Below are positions 9,355 to 18,048 of a DNA stretch of 64,000 nucleotides, piece by piece. The DNA lies in NCBI RefSeq assembly GCF_026340655.1, contig NZ_JAPEOZ010000001.1, positions 2,418,001 through 2,482,000 on the forward strand. Reading direction: 5' to 3'. The position numbers were made by a program, and so were the translations under genes. Origin of the DNA: Streptomyces sp. NBC_01275 (GTDB lineage Bacteria > Actinomycetota > Actinomycetes > Streptomycetales > Streptomycetaceae). Below the pieces are notes generated by a model. It was given only the letters and a program-made list of their open reading frames with translations. It made no database searches and had not been told where the DNA came from. Each line of letters starts with the position of its first letter. Position 1 is the first letter of the stretch.

Positions 9355-9401
9355 CCCGTAGGCCCGTAGGCCCGTAGGCCCTCGCAGGCTCCCGTAGGCC
9401 C
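9355..9401 (+). repeat. Short GTAGGCCC direct repeats
   Basis: Four to five near-tandem copies of an 8-bp GTAGGCCC-type unit lie immediately after the nadA stop, before the terminator. They have no coding potential. Confidence 0.6.
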
Positions 9402-9405
9402 GAGA

Positions 9406-9444
9406 TGCCCTTCCCCCGCAGAGCAAGCCCGCGGGGGAAGGGCA
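9406..9444. terminator. Bidirectional intrinsic terminator
   Basis: Perfect 14-bp stem (9406-9419 with 9431-9444) and an 11-base loop, between convergent nadA and the RND transporter gene. Confidence 0.85.
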
Positions 9445-9460
9445 CCGGCCGGTCAGGGCG

Positions 9461-12400
9461 TCACACGCCGGCCGGCTCGGGCGTCCTCTCCGGCTCCGGC
9501 GCCTGCCGCTTCGCCGCGCGCTTCTGCGCCCGGCGCTCCTTGCGCAGTTCGAGCATCGCGTAGAGCGTCGGGACCAGGAGCAGGGTGAGCAGGGTCGAGG
9601 TGATCAGACCGCCGATCACGACCACCGCCAGCGGCTGGGCGATGAAGCCGCCCTCGCCGGTGACGCCCAGGGCCATCGGGAGCAGGGCGAAGACGGTCGC
9701 CAGGGCCGTCATGAGGATGGGCCGCAGCCGGTGCCGGCCGCCTTCCACCACGGCCTCCACGACGCCGTAGCCCTGCTTCCGGTACTGGTTGATCAGGTCG
9801 ATCAGGACGATCGCGTTGGTCACCACGATGCCGATGAGCATCAGCATGCCGATCATCGCGGGGACGCCCATCGGGGTGCCCGTGACGATCAGCAGGCCGA
9901 TCGCGCCGGTCGCCGCGAACGGGATGGAGACCAGCAGGATCAGCGGCTGCACGAGCGACCGGAACGTCGCCACCAGCAGCATGAAGACGATCGCGATCGC
10001 CGCGAGCATCGCCAGGCCGAGGTTGGCGAAGGCGTCGTCCTGGTCCTGGCTGACCCCGCCGATCTCGGCCGTGGCGCCCGCCGGGAGCTTCAGGGCGTCG
10101 ATCTCGGACTGGAGCTTCGTGCTGACCGCGCCCGTGTTGTCGCCGGTCGGCCGGGCGGTGACGGTCGCCGCCCGCTGACCGTCGATCCGGGTCATCGACA
10201 CCGGTCCGTCGACCACCTGGACGGTGGCGATGTCGCCCAGCCTCACCGCGCCCAGGCGCAGCGACCTCAGCTGGTCCAGGGTCTCGGCGGGCTTCGCCGA
10301 GCGGATGACGACGTCGCGCTCGGTGTCGTCCAGGACGGCCTTCGCGGCCGTCGTCCCGCGCACCGCCTGGGCGACCGCGGCGCCCAGCGTCTGGTCGTCG
10401 AAGCCGGCCGCGGCGGCCTTGGCGTTGGCCTTGACCGAGATGCGCGGCACGCTCTGCGAGAGGTCGCTGGTCACGTCGGTGACGTGGTCGAGGCCGGCCA
10501 CGGCCTTGCGGACCTGCTCGGCCGCCGTGCGCAGCACGTCCCCGTCGGCCGCCTTCACCACGACGCTGAGGTCCTGGCTGCCGAAGCCGTCGCCGGCGGC
10601 GACGGTGGTGGTCCCGATGCCGTCGAGCTTCTTCAGCCCGTCCTCGATGCGGTCCTGGACGTCGTCGTAGGACGCCGAGTCCGTCAGCATCACCTGGTAG
10701 GACGCCTGGTTGGTGTCGGTGCCGCCGCCGAAGGCCGCCATGAAGCCGGAGGAGCCGACGGTGACCTGGTAGTCCTTCACGCCCTTGACGCCGGCGAGCA
10801 GCCGCTCGACCTTCTTCGCCTGGACGTCGGTGGCGGCCAGGCTGGTGCCGGGCTTCAGCTCCTGCTTGACCGTCAGGACCTGCTGCTCCCCCTGGTCGAA
10901 GAAGTTGGTCTTCAGCAGGGGCGCCATGCCGAAGGTGCCGACCAGGACGACGACCGCGATGGCCACGCTGGTCAGCCGGCGCCGGGTCGCGAAGCGCAGG
11001 ACGGGGACGTAGAGGCGCTGGAGGCGGCTCTTCGCCTCCTTCTCCTCGGCCGCGCGGCGGGCTTCCTCGGCGTCCCGGGACGTGCCCTTGGGGGCGCGCA
11101 GGAACCAGTACGACAGGACCGGGACGACCGTCAGCGAGACCAGCAGGGAGGCCAGCAGGGCCGCCGTCACGGTGAGGCTGAACGCGCCGAACAGGGCGCC
11201 CACCATGCCGCCGACCAGGCCGATTGGCAGGAACACGGCGACCGTGGTGAGGGTGGAGGAGGTGACCGCGCCGGCCACCTCGCGGACGGCGGCGATGATC
11301 GCCGTCTGGCGCTCCTCGCCGTAGCCGAGGTGGCGTTTGATGTTCTCCAGGACGACGATCGAGTCGTCGACGACCCGGCCGATCGCGATGGTCAGCGCGC
11401 CCAGGGTCAGCATGTTCAGGGAGAGGTCGCGCGTCCACAGCACGATCAGGGCCAGGACGACCGACAGCGGGATGCTGACCGCCGTCACCAGCGTGGAGCG
11501 CAGCGAGGCCAGGAAGACCAGGATGACGAGGACCGCGAAGAGCAGACCGAGCGCGCCCTCGGTCGTCAGGCCCTCGATGGCCTTCGACACGGCCGGGCCC
11601 TGGTCGCTGACGACGGTGATCGTCGCGCCGGAGCCGAGGTCCCGGCGCAGGCCGGGCAGCTTGTCCTCGACGGCGTTCGAGATGGCGACCGCGCTGCCGT
11701 CGTGGTCCATGGTGACCATGACCGCGAGGCTGGGCCTGCCGTCGGTGCGGGTGAGGGAGTCGGCCGGGGCCTCCTCCTGCTGCACGGCCGATACGTCGCC
11801 GACCCGTACCGGCTTCTTGCCGCCGACGCCGGGGATCGTCAGGTCCTCGATCTGCTGTACGGAGGTGTAGCCGCCGCCGACCTGGACGGTGCGGTTGGCG
11901 CCCGACTCGTCGAAGGAGCCGGCCGGGACGGTCGCGCCGCCCGCCTGGAGGGCCTGGGCGAGGGCCTGCGTGGTCAGGCCGGCCTTCGCCAGCTTCGCGT
12001 CGTCGGGGGTGACCGAGACCTGGAGGTCGCGGACTCCGGTGACGGTGACCTGGCCGACGCCGTCGACGTCCCGCAGGGCGGGGACGACGCTCCGGTCGAG
12101 CTGGTCGGCGAGGGCCTGCTGGTCCTTGTCGGAGGTGACGGCGAGGACGACGGTCGGCATGTCGTCGGTGGAACCGGCGACGACCTGCGGGTCCACGGCG
12201 TCCGGGAGCTGGACGCGGGCCCGGTTGACGGCCTGCTGGACGTCGGCGACCAGCTGCTTGGTGTCGTTGCCGTAGTCGAAGGAGGCCACGATGAGGGCGT
12301 TGCCCTCGCTGGCCGTGGAGGTCACACCGGTGATGCCGTCGACGCCCTCGAGGTTGTCCTCGATGGGCTCGATCACCTGCTTCTCGACGACGTCCGGCGA

Positions 12401-12565
12401 GGCGCCCTGGTACGGGGCGAGCACGGACACCATCGGCAGTTCGATGGTGGGCAGGAGCTGCTGTTTGAGCTGCGGAATCGCGATCGCGCCGAAGGCGAGC
12501 GCGACAAGGGACATCAGGCCTATCAGGGCCCGTTGCGCGAGGCTGAACTTGGACAGCCAGGACAT
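9461..12565 (-). CDS. RND-superfamily (HAE1/AcrB-like) exporter
   Basis: A 1034-residue proton-driven exporter with the RND layout of two repeats, each one helix, a large extracytoplasmic loop and five further helices. The N-terminus shows the IPQLKQQLLPTIELP pattern. TM4 carries the paired aspartates in GRVVDDSIVVLENI at about residues 398-399. The TM10 position that is Lys in AcrB is Thr here (GIVVTNAIVLID), a variant I associate with Gram-positive members. No membrane fusion protein or outer-membrane channel gene lies nearby, as expected in a monoderm. It sits 135 bases downstream of a two-component pair on the same strand, so that pair may control it. The substrate is unknown. Confidence 0.93.
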   Translation of the reverse strand: MSWLSKFSLAQRALIGLMSLVALAFGAIAIPQLKQQLLPTIELPMVSVLAPYQGASPDVVEKQVIEPIEDNLEGVDGITGVTSTASEGNALIVASFDYGNDTKQLVADVQQAVNRARVQLPDAVDPQVVAGSTDDMPTVVLAVTSDKDQQALADQLDRSVVPALRDVDGVGQVTVTGVRDLQVSVTPDDAKLAKAGLTTQALAQALQAGGATVPAGSFDESGANRTVQVGGGYTSVQQIEDLTIPGVGGKKPVRVGDVSAVQQEEAPADSLTRTDGRPSLAVMVTMDHDGSAVAISNAVEDKLPGLRRDLGSGATITVVSDQGPAVSKAIEGLTTEGALGLLFAVLVILVFLASLRSTLVTAVSIPLSVVLALIVLWTRDLSLNMLTLGALTIAIGRVVDDSIVVLENIKRHLGYGEERQTAIIAAVREVAGAVTSSTLTTVAVFLPIGLVGGMVGALFGAFSLTVTAALLASLLVSLTVVPVLSYWFLRAPKGTSRDAEEARRAAEEKEAKSRLQRLYVPVLRFATRRRLTSVAIAVVVLVGTFGMAPLLKTNFFDQGEQQVLTVKQELKPGTSLAATDVQAKKVERLLAGVKGVKDYQVTVGSSGFMAAFGGGTDTNQASYQVMLTDSASYDDVQDRIEDGLKKLDGIGTTTVAAGDGFGSQDLSVVVKAADGDVLRTAAEQVRKAVAGLDHVTDVTSDLSQSVPRISVKANAKAAAAGFDDQTLGAAVAQAVRGTTAAKAVLDDTERDVVIRSAKPAETLDQLRSLRLGAVRLGDIATVQVVDGPVSMTRIDGQRAATVTARPTGDNTGAVSTKLQSEIDALKLPAGATAEIGGVSQDQDDAFANLGLAMLAAIAIVFMLLVATFRSLVQPLILLVSIPFAATGAIGLLIVTGTPMGVPAMIGMLMLIGIVVTNAIVLIDLINQYRKQGYGVVEAVVEGGRHRLRPILMTALATVFALLPMALGVTGEGGFIAQPLAVVVIGGLITSTLLTLLLVPTLYAMLELRKERRAQKRAAKRQAPEPERTPEPAGV

Positions 12566-12700
12566 GGGTTACGGGTCTCTCTTCTGTGAGCGGCAGAAGT
12601 GTCCCCCTCACCCTGTGGCATCACTGTGTCCCGATCCGTAGACCCCAGGTCCCGTTCCTTATGCGGCTCATACTCCGAGCGCAGTACGGCCGGGCGGACC

Positions 12701-13387
12701 TCACTCCACCCTCGGACGGACCAGCCCCGACTCGTACGCGATCACCACGAGCTGCGCCCGGTCGCGCGCGCCCAGCTTGGCCATGGCCCGGTTGACGTGC
12801 GTCTTCACGGTCAGCGGACTGACCTCCAGGCGCTCGGCTATCTCGTCGTTGGAGTGACCGCCGGCGACCTGCACGAGGACCTCGCGCTCGCGCACGGTGA
12901 GCGCGTCGAGCCGCCGCTGTGCGCCGGCCGGGTCGCGGTCGTCGTCCGCCGCGCCGCCCTGCGCGAGGAAGCGGGCGATCAGACCCTTGGTGGCGGCCGG
13001 CGACAGCAGCGCCTCGCCGCCCGCGGCGATCCGGATCGCGCTCAGCAGTTCCTCGGGCTCGCTGCCCTTTCCGAGGAAGCCCGAGGCGCCCGCGCGCAGC
13101 GACTGCACCACGTAGTCGTCGACCTCGAAGGTCGTCAGGATGACCACCCTGACCTGCGCCAGGGCCGGATCGGCGCTGATCAGACGGGTCGCGGCGAGAC
13201 CGTCCATGCCCGGCATACGGATGTCCATCAGGACGACGTCGGCGCGCTCCTCCTTCGCCAGCGCGACCGCCTGAGCGCCGTCGGACGCCTCGCCGACCAC
13301 CTCCATGTCGGGCTCCGAGTCGACGAGCACCCGGAACGCGCTGCGCAGCAGCGCCTGGTCGTCGGCGAGCAGGACGCGAATGGTCAT
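12701..13387 (-). CDS. NarL/LuxR-type response regulator
   Basis: A 228-residue DNA-binding regulator. The receiver domain has the acidic pair DD at residues 9-10, phosphoacceptor Asp55 in VVLMDIRMPG, and the conserved Thr and Lys (LTTF, LGKG). The C-terminal HTH begins near residue 160 (LTVREREVLV, VSPLTVKTHVNR). The ATG overlaps the stop of the sensor kinase (ATGA), so the two are coupled. A longer open frame upstream is a shadow of the kinase gene. Confidence 0.95.
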   Translation of the reverse strand: MTIRVLLADDQALLRSAFRVLVDSEPDMEVVGEASDGAQAVALAKEERADVVLMDIRMPGMDGLAATRLISADPALAQVRVVILTTFEVDDYVVQSLRAGASGFLGKGSEPEELLSAIRIAAGGEALLSPAATKGLIARFLAQGGAADDDRDPAGAQRRLDALTVREREVLVQVAGGHSNDEIAERLEVSPLTVKTHVNRAMAKLGARDRAQLVVIAYESGLVRPRVE

Positions 13388-14607
13388 ACGGTCTCTCCCG
13401 TGGCGGCCGTGCGGGTCTTGACCGGCAGGATCGCATGGACGCGGAAGCCGCCTCCGTAGCGGGGACCGGTGGTGAGGGTGCCGCGCAGGGCGCTGACGCG
13501 CTCCCGCATGCCGAGCAGACCATGACCCCCGCCGGCCTGCGGGGGCTCCTCGTCCGTGGGGCGTCCGTCGTCGAGGACCGTGATCTCTATGTTCGGTCCC
13601 ACGCGTACGACGCTCACCTCGGCCTTGGCCTCGCCTCCCGCGTGCTTCTGCACATTGGTGAGCGCCTCCTGGATGACCCGGTAGGCGGCCAGGTCCACGG
13701 CGGCGGGGAGCTTCGTCTCCTGGTCGGCTCGGGCGACCTCGATCCGAAGGCCGGCGTTGCGGAAGGTGCCGGCCAGCTCGTCGAGACGGTCCAGGCCGGG
13801 GGCGGGCTCGGTCGGGGCCTCGGGGTCGCCGGACTGGCGCAGCAGGCCGACGGTGGCGCGCAGCTCGTTGAGGGCGGAGCGGCTGGCCTCGCGGACGTGC
13901 CCGAGTGCCTCCTTGGCCTGGTCGGGGCGCTTGTCCATGACGTGCGCGGCGACTCCGGCCTGGACGTTGACCAGGGCGATGTGGTGGGCGACGACGTCGT
14001 GCAGGTCGCGGGCGATGCGCAGGCGTTCCTCGGCGACCCGGCGGCGGGCCTCCTCCTCGCGGGTGCGCTCGGCCCGCTCGGCGCGCTCGCGGATGGCCTG
14101 GACGACGGCCCGGCGGCTGCGCACGGCGTCCCCGGCGGTGGCGCCGATGCCGGTCCAGGCGAGGATGCCGAGGTTTTCCTGGGCGTACCAGGGCAGCGGT
14201 CCGGCGAGCATGGCCGCGCCGGTGAGGACCGTCATGGTGAGCAGACCGGCACGCCAGGTGGTGGGGCGGTCGGTGGTGGCGGCGACGGTGAACAGGGCGA
14301 CCACGGCGGACATCGCGACCGGGTGGCGGGGGTCGCCGGTGAGGGACTCGACGAGGGAGACGGCGCCGGTGAGCGCGAGGACCGTCATGGGGGTGCGGCG
14401 GCGGAAGACGAGGGCGACGGCGCCGAGGGTCATCAGCAGGAGGCTGAAGGCGTCCGGGGTGCGCAGGCTCCAGCTGACGCCCTGTTGGCCGTGCGGGTTC
14501 ACGAAGGAGCTCGCGAGCATGCACAGGAGTACGGCGGCGGCGAGGGCGGTGTCCAGGGCCAGGGGGTGCGCCTTCAGCTGGCGCTGGGCCTGAGCGAAGG
14601 GGGTCAC
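13384..14607 (-). CDS. Sensor histidine kinase, NarL/DesK type
   Basis: A 407-residue membrane kinase. Residues 15-160 hold several hydrophobic helices without a large extracellular loop, so the signal is probably sensed in the membrane. The HisKA_3 motif ERLRIARDLHDVVAHH carries the phosphoacceptor His at about residue 202. The HATPase has the N box (EALTNVQKHA) and G box (GGGHGLLGMRERV). It is the first gene of a same-strand kinase - regulator - RND transporter run. Confidence 0.94.
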   Translation of the reverse strand: MTPFAQAQRQLKAHPLALDTALAAAVLLCMLASSFVNPHGQQGVSWSLRTPDAFSLLLMTLGAVALVFRRRTPMTVLALTGAVSLVESLTGDPRHPVAMSAVVALFTVAATTDRPTTWRAGLLTMTVLTGAAMLAGPLPWYAQENLGILAWTGIGATAGDAVRSRRAVVQAIRERAERAERTREEEARRRVAEERLRIARDLHDVVAHHIALVNVQAGVAAHVMDKRPDQAKEALGHVREASRSALNELRATVGLLRQSGDPEAPTEPAPGLDRLDELAGTFRNAGLRIEVARADQETKLPAAVDLAAYRVIQEALTNVQKHAGGEAKAEVSVVRVGPNIEITVLDDGRPTDEEPPQAGGGHGLLGMRERVSALRGTLTTGPRYGGGFRVHAILPVKTRTAATGETV

Positions 14608-14639
14608 TTTGGGGGGGTCACTTTTTGGGTACCGTCGCT

Positions 14640-14745
14640 TTCCGTGCCGTAGCTGGGGGGCTGCCGCCTCCAGACCCCCGCTGTCGGCCCTTTAGGGGCC
14701 TCGTCCTCAATCTCCCCCAGAGGGGGCACCCCCAGACGGGCTGCA
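14640..14745. repeat. Hairpin-rich intergenic element resembling a dispersed Streptomyces sequence
   Basis: Between pspAA and the kinase gene lies GC-rich sequence with small hairpins (around 14686-14700 and 14714-14726). I remember the CCAGACCCCCGCT and CGTCCTCAA segments as common in Streptomyces intergenic DNA. Its role, possibly transcription termination, is uncertain. Confidence 0.35.
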
Positions 14746-14803
14746 GTGCCGTGACCGGCGCTGGAAGGTTGCCGCCCTCAGCCCGGAAAAGACCATCAGG
14801 CCC

Positions 14804-15082
14804 TCAGCCGGGGATCAAGCCGTCGTCGCTCAGCATCTCCCTGACCTCGTCCAGGCTGGCGTCCGGGGACGGGAGGATCAGTTCCGATGGTTCCAGGGAC
14901 TCGTCGGGGAGGGTGCCGCCCAGACGCCGGACGGCGTCGAGGAGGGCGCCGAGGGTGCGGTGGAAGCCGTCCTCGTCGCCGGCCTCCATCTGCTCCAGCA
15001 GCTCGTCGTCCAGCTTGTTCAGCTCGGCGAAGTGGGAGTCGGCCAGCGTCCACTGGCCCTCCCCCATGATCCGGACGATCAT
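14804..15082 (-). CDS. pspAA: PspA-associated protein PspAA
   Basis: A 92-residue soluble protein that starts MIVRIMGEGQ, the signature of the PspAA domain found beside PspA in actinobacteria. I chose ATG 15082 because GAGGAGG lies five bases upstream. A GTG at 15124 overlapping the pspA stop would add 14 Gly/Pro/Ala-rich residues and has no such site. By family context it partners PspA in envelope-stress sensing; the biochemical role is not established. Confidence 0.88.
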   Translation of the reverse strand: MIVRIMGEGQWTLADSHFAELNKLDDELLEQMEAGDEDGFHRTLGALLDAVRRLGGTLPDESLEPSELILPSPDASLDEVREMLSDDGLIPG

Positions 15083-15087
15083 GTCGG

Positions 15088-15094
15088 CCTCCTC
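15088..15094 (-). promoter_or_regulatory. Ribosome-binding site that fixes the pspAA start
   Basis: GAGGAGG (minus strand) five bases before ATG 15082; it argues against the upstream GTG at 15124. Confidence 0.7.
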
Positions 15095-15120
15095 GGCTCC
15101 GGGCCCCGGCGCCGGACTGC

Positions 15121-15918
15121 TCACTGCTTGTCGAAGCGCGGGGTGTCCTGTGGCTGCTGCTGGGACTGCGACTGGCTCGTGCCACCTTCGATGGCCTGCT
15201 GCCCGGCGGAGCTTCCTCCGGCGAGCTCGGCCTTCATGCGCTGCAGTTCCAGCTCTACATCCGTACCACCGGAGAGGCGGTCCAGCTCGGCCTGGAGGTC
15301 GTCCTTGGCGATGCCGGTGGGGTCGTCGAGGGCCCCGGAGGCCATGAGCTCGTCGAGGGCGCCGGCGCGGGCCTGGAGCTGGGCGGTCTTGTCCTCGGCG
15401 CGCTGGATGGCCAGGCCGACGTCGCCCATCTCCTCGGAGATGCCCGAGAAGGCCTCCCCGATGCGGGTCTGGGCCTGGGCGGCCGTGTAGGTGGCCTTGA
15501 TGGTCTCCTTCTTGGTGCGGAAGGCGTCCACCTTGGCCTGGAGGCGCTGGGCCGCGAGGGTGAGCTTCTCCTCTTCGCCCTGGAGCGTGGAGTGCTGTGT
15601 CTCGAGGTCGGTGACCTGCTGCTGGAGGGCGGCGCGGCGGGACAGGGCCTCGCGGGCGAGGTCCTCCCGGCCGAGCGCGAGCGCCTTGCGGCCCTGGTCC
15701 TCCAGCTTGGTGGACTGGTTCTGCAGCTGGTTCAGCTGGAGTTCCAGACGCTTGCGCGAGGTGGCCACGTCGGCGACGCCGCGGCGGACCTTCTGGAGCA
15801 GCTCGAGCTGCTTCTGGTACGAGTAGTCGAGGGTTTCGCGCGGGTCCTCGGCCCGGTCAAGGGCCTTGTTCGCCTTCGCGCGGAAGATCATCCCCATACG
15901 CTTCATGACACCGCTCAT
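15121..15918 (-). CDS. pspA: Phage-shock protein A / IM30 family
   Basis: A 265-residue peripheral membrane protein of the ESCRT-III-like PspA/IM30 family, which binds and stabilises stressed membranes. It has an amphipathic N-terminus (MKRMGMIFRAKANKALDRAEDP), the conserved DPRETLDYSYQKQ segment, and a long heptad-rich coiled coil to about residue 200. A Gln/Ser-rich tail follows. ATG 15918 is chosen; a second ATG four codons downstream is possible. It is followed on the same strand by pspAA. HtpX and PspAB are encoded about 38 kb away in this window. Confidence 0.95.
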   Translation of the reverse strand: MSGVMKRMGMIFRAKANKALDRAEDPRETLDYSYQKQLELLQKVRRGVADVATSRKRLELQLNQLQNQSTKLEDQGRKALALGREDLAREALSRRAALQQQVTDLETQHSTLQGEEEKLTLAAQRLQAKVDAFRTKKETIKATYTAAQAQTRIGEAFSGISEEMGDVGLAIQRAEDKTAQLQARAGALDELMASGALDDPTGIAKDDLQAELDRLSGGTDVELELQRMKAELAGGSSAGQQAIEGGTSQSQSQQQPQDTPRFDKQ

Positions 15919-16214
15919 GGGCTTCGCGCGCCCCCTTCTGACGGACTCCGGCACCGGCCTTGCGACAGAACCCACAGTACGGGCCCTGCATCCATTGACG
16001 CACTGTTCGGGGACGGATGCGCTCATCCCCAAGGACGACTGACCAAGGTCTTGCTCCGGCGTAAGGAGTAGGTGACCTTCAGGGTCGCCGTGTGACCGGT
16101 AGGTCACTCGACGTCCCCTCTTCCACCCATCTGACCCGGTCCGTCTTCCTGTACAGACGCCTGGTGTTGCCGGATCGTTCCCCGCCCGGCTGGGGTCCAT
16201 GCCCGGGGAGCGCT

Positions 16215-16220
16215 TACCCT
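16215..16220 (+). promoter_or_regulatory. -10 box TACCCT before the DUF3043 gene
   Basis: TACCCT ends eight bases before GTG 16229 and no Shine-Dalgarno sequence intervenes, suggesting a leaderless message. Confidence 0.4.
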
Positions 16221-16228
16221 TGGGTTTT

Positions 16229-16828
16229 GTGTTCCGTAGCCGTGCCAAGGAAGAGAAGGCCCAGGTCGCCGACAAGGCGCCGGTGACCGACTCCAAGCAG
16301 ACCCGTGACCCGCAGGCCAAGAAGGGCAGGCCCACGCCCAAGCGCAGTGAGGCCCAGTCCCAGCGCCGCAGCGTCGCCAACACGACGACGTCGCGCAAGG
16401 AGGCCTCCAAGCGCCAGCGCGACGAGCGCCGTGCGCAGCTGGAGAGGCAGCGCCAGGCGCTGGCCAGCGGCGACGAGCGCTATCTGCCCGCGCGGGACAA
16501 GGGGCCCGTGCGCAAGTTCGCGCGTGACTTCATCGACTCGCGGTTCAACGTGGCGGAGTTCTTCCTGCCCATGGCCGTGGTCATCCTCGTGCTGAGCATG
16601 GTGCGGGTGGGCGCGCTGCAGAGCATCGCGCTGCTGCTGTGGCTGGTGGTGATCGTGCTCATCGTGGTCGACTCGTTCGTCACCTCCTTCCGTCTCAAGA
16701 AGCGGCTCGCCGAGCGCTTCCCCGAGCAGAACCGCCGGGGCGCGGTGGCCTACGCCCTCATGCGCTCCCTCCAGATGCGTCGGCTCCGGCTGCCCAAGCC
16801 ACAGGTCAAGCGCGGAGAGCGGCCCTGA
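16229..16828 (+). CDS. DUF3043 membrane protein
   Basis: A 199-residue protein with a highly basic, charged N-terminal half (KRQRDERRAQLERQRQAL), then GDERYLPARDKGPVRKFARD, and two transmembrane helices at about residues 112-135 and 138-160. A short basic tail follows. This matches the actinobacterial DUF3043 family; function unknown. GTG 16229 (FRSRAKEE) is chosen because of the promoter spacing; an upstream ATG at 16199 in the same frame is less likely. It is coupled to the following methyltransferase gene. Confidence 0.85.
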   Translation: MFRSRAKEEKAQVADKAPVTDSKQTRDPQAKKGRPTPKRSEAQSQRRSVANTTTSRKEASKRQRDERRAQLERQRQALASGDERYLPARDKGPVRKFARDFIDSRFNVAEFFLPMAVVILVLSMVRVGALQSIALLLWLVVIVLIVVDSFVTSFRLKKRLAERFPEQNRRGAVAYALMRSLQMRRLRLPKPQVKRGERP

Positions 16829-17622
16829 GCACTGCGTCTTTCTCCGGGGGGGCGGCCAAGGCCTGGCTGAGCAAGCTGGGTGGGCTGCGTGACGTCGTAC
16901 GCCAGGAGCTGGTGGCCCGGCAGCTCGACGAGCAGATGGCGGGGCGGTATCCGGTCGGGCGGCGGCTGCGGGTGCTCGACGTAGGGATGGGCCAGGGCAC
17001 GCAGGCGCTGCGGCTGGCCCGGCTCGGTCATCAGGTGACCGGGCTCGAACAGGACACGACGATGGTCGCCGCGGCCCGCAAGGCCCTGTCCTGCGAGCCG
17101 GAGGGCATCCGGGAGCGGGTTCGGATCATCGAGGGCGACGGCCGCGACACGGGCGTGCACTTCCTGCCCGGCAGCTTCGACGTGGTGCTGTGCCACGGCG
17201 TACTGATGTACGTGGAGGAGCCCGACCCCCTGCTCGCGGGGCTGGCGCGGATGCTGGCCCAGGGCGGGCTGCTGTCGCTGCTGGTGCGCAACGCGGACGG
17301 GCTGGCCATGCGGCCGGGGCTGTCCGGCGACTGGGCGGGCGCGCTGGACGCCTTCGACAGCGTGACGTACCGCAACCGGCTGGGCCTGGACGTGCGGGCG
17401 GACCGGCTGGAGCGGCTGACGGACACGCTGGCCGGGATCGGGGCGCCGTTGCAGGCCTGGTTCGGGGTGCGGGTGTTCACGGACACGGCGGCGGACGGCG
17501 CGGAGCTTCCGCAGGACCCCGGGGCCCTGGAGACGCTGCTGGCCGCGGAGGAGCGCGCGGGGCGCACCGATCCCTATCGAAATGTGGCGGCGCTGCTGCA
17601 CCTCTGCGGAGTCCGCGGCTGA
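16825..17622 (+). CDS. Class I SAM-dependent methyltransferase, uncertain (possibly CTG) start
   Basis: Rossmann-fold methyltransferase with SAM motif I VLDVGMGQGTQ, the acidic residue ending motif II (GLEQD) and motif IV LCHGVLMYVEEP. The substrate is unknown. The start is unusual: the conserved-looking N-terminus (STASFSGGAAKAWLSKLGG) is preceded in frame only by CTG at 16825, which overlaps the upstream stop as CTGA. No ATG, GTG or TTG occurs there in frame without entering far into the DUF3043 gene. The next candidate, GTG 16912 with AGGAG nearby, would delete the first 29 residues but keep motif I. I annotate the CTG tentatively. Confidence 0.8.
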   Translation: MSTASFSGGAAKAWLSKLGGLRDVVRQELVARQLDEQMAGRYPVGRRLRVLDVGMGQGTQALRLARLGHQVTGLEQDTTMVAAARKALSCEPEGIRERVRIIEGDGRDTGVHFLPGSFDVVLCHGVLMYVEEPDPLLAGLARMLAQGGLLSLLVRNADGLAMRPGLSGDWAGALDAFDSVTYRNRLGLDVRADRLERLTDTLAGIGAPLQAWFGVRVFTDTAADGAELPQDPGALETLLAAEERAGRTDPYRNVAALLHLCGVRG

Positions 17623-17667
17623 AGTGCGCTCGTTCGGGTGAGACGGGCTCGCCTGGTTCTCACCCCT

Positions 17668-17698
17668 GACGGGGTGGCCGGGCTGCGGCCACCCCGTC
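17668..17698. terminator. Bidirectional intrinsic terminator
   Basis: Perfect 12-bp stem (17668-17679 with 17687-17698), seven-base loop, between the methyltransferase gene and a convergent small gene. Confidence 0.8.
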
Positions 17699-17721
17699 GC
17701 GCGGCTACGCGGGCACGGGGC

Positions 17722-17934
17722 CTACGCCTCGTTCGCGTGCAGGCTCATCGGGCCGTAGATCTTGGTGGAGTCCTCGAAGAGATGCACCTGGTCCGCGCCG
17801 CCTTCGAGGAGGTCCTTCCAGATTTCCCCGATCCAGGACTCGGCGTCCCCCTGCGTGGTGAACTCCTCGGGCTGCACCGCGGGCTGGACCTCCGTCCCGT
17901 CGGCCTTCTCGAACCGCCACGTCCATGCCGCCAT
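17722..17934 (-). CDS. Small conserved hypothetical protein, 70 aa
   Basis: A compact soluble protein, MAAWTWRFEKADG at the N-terminus and a tryptophan-rich, acidic middle (AESWIGEIWKDLLEGGADQVHLFED). It shows no membrane segment or catalytic motif. It is preceded by GGGAGG at a good distance. The pattern resembles small actinobacterial proteins of unknown function. Confidence 0.75.
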   Translation of the reverse strand: MAAWTWRFEKADGTEVQPAVQPEEFTTQGDAESWIGEIWKDLLEGGADQVHLFEDSTKIYGPMSLHANEA

Positions 17935-18048
17935 GTACGCCTCCCTGATGTGAACAGGTGCAAAACAGGAGCCGGATCTTGGTCCGGCTCCTGCCACGCA
18001 GCCTAGTCGGATGCGCAAGACCTGGTCAGACGCGCGAAAATCAGCTTC

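Noticed and set aside
9731..12589. Plus-strand open frame of 952 codons over the RND gene
   Set aside because: Antisense shadow; Asp/Gly/Arg-rich translation and no ribosome site.
16639..16824. ATG 16639 as the methyltransferase start
   Set aside because: It would overlap the DUF3043 gene by 190 bases and add a low-complexity N-terminus.
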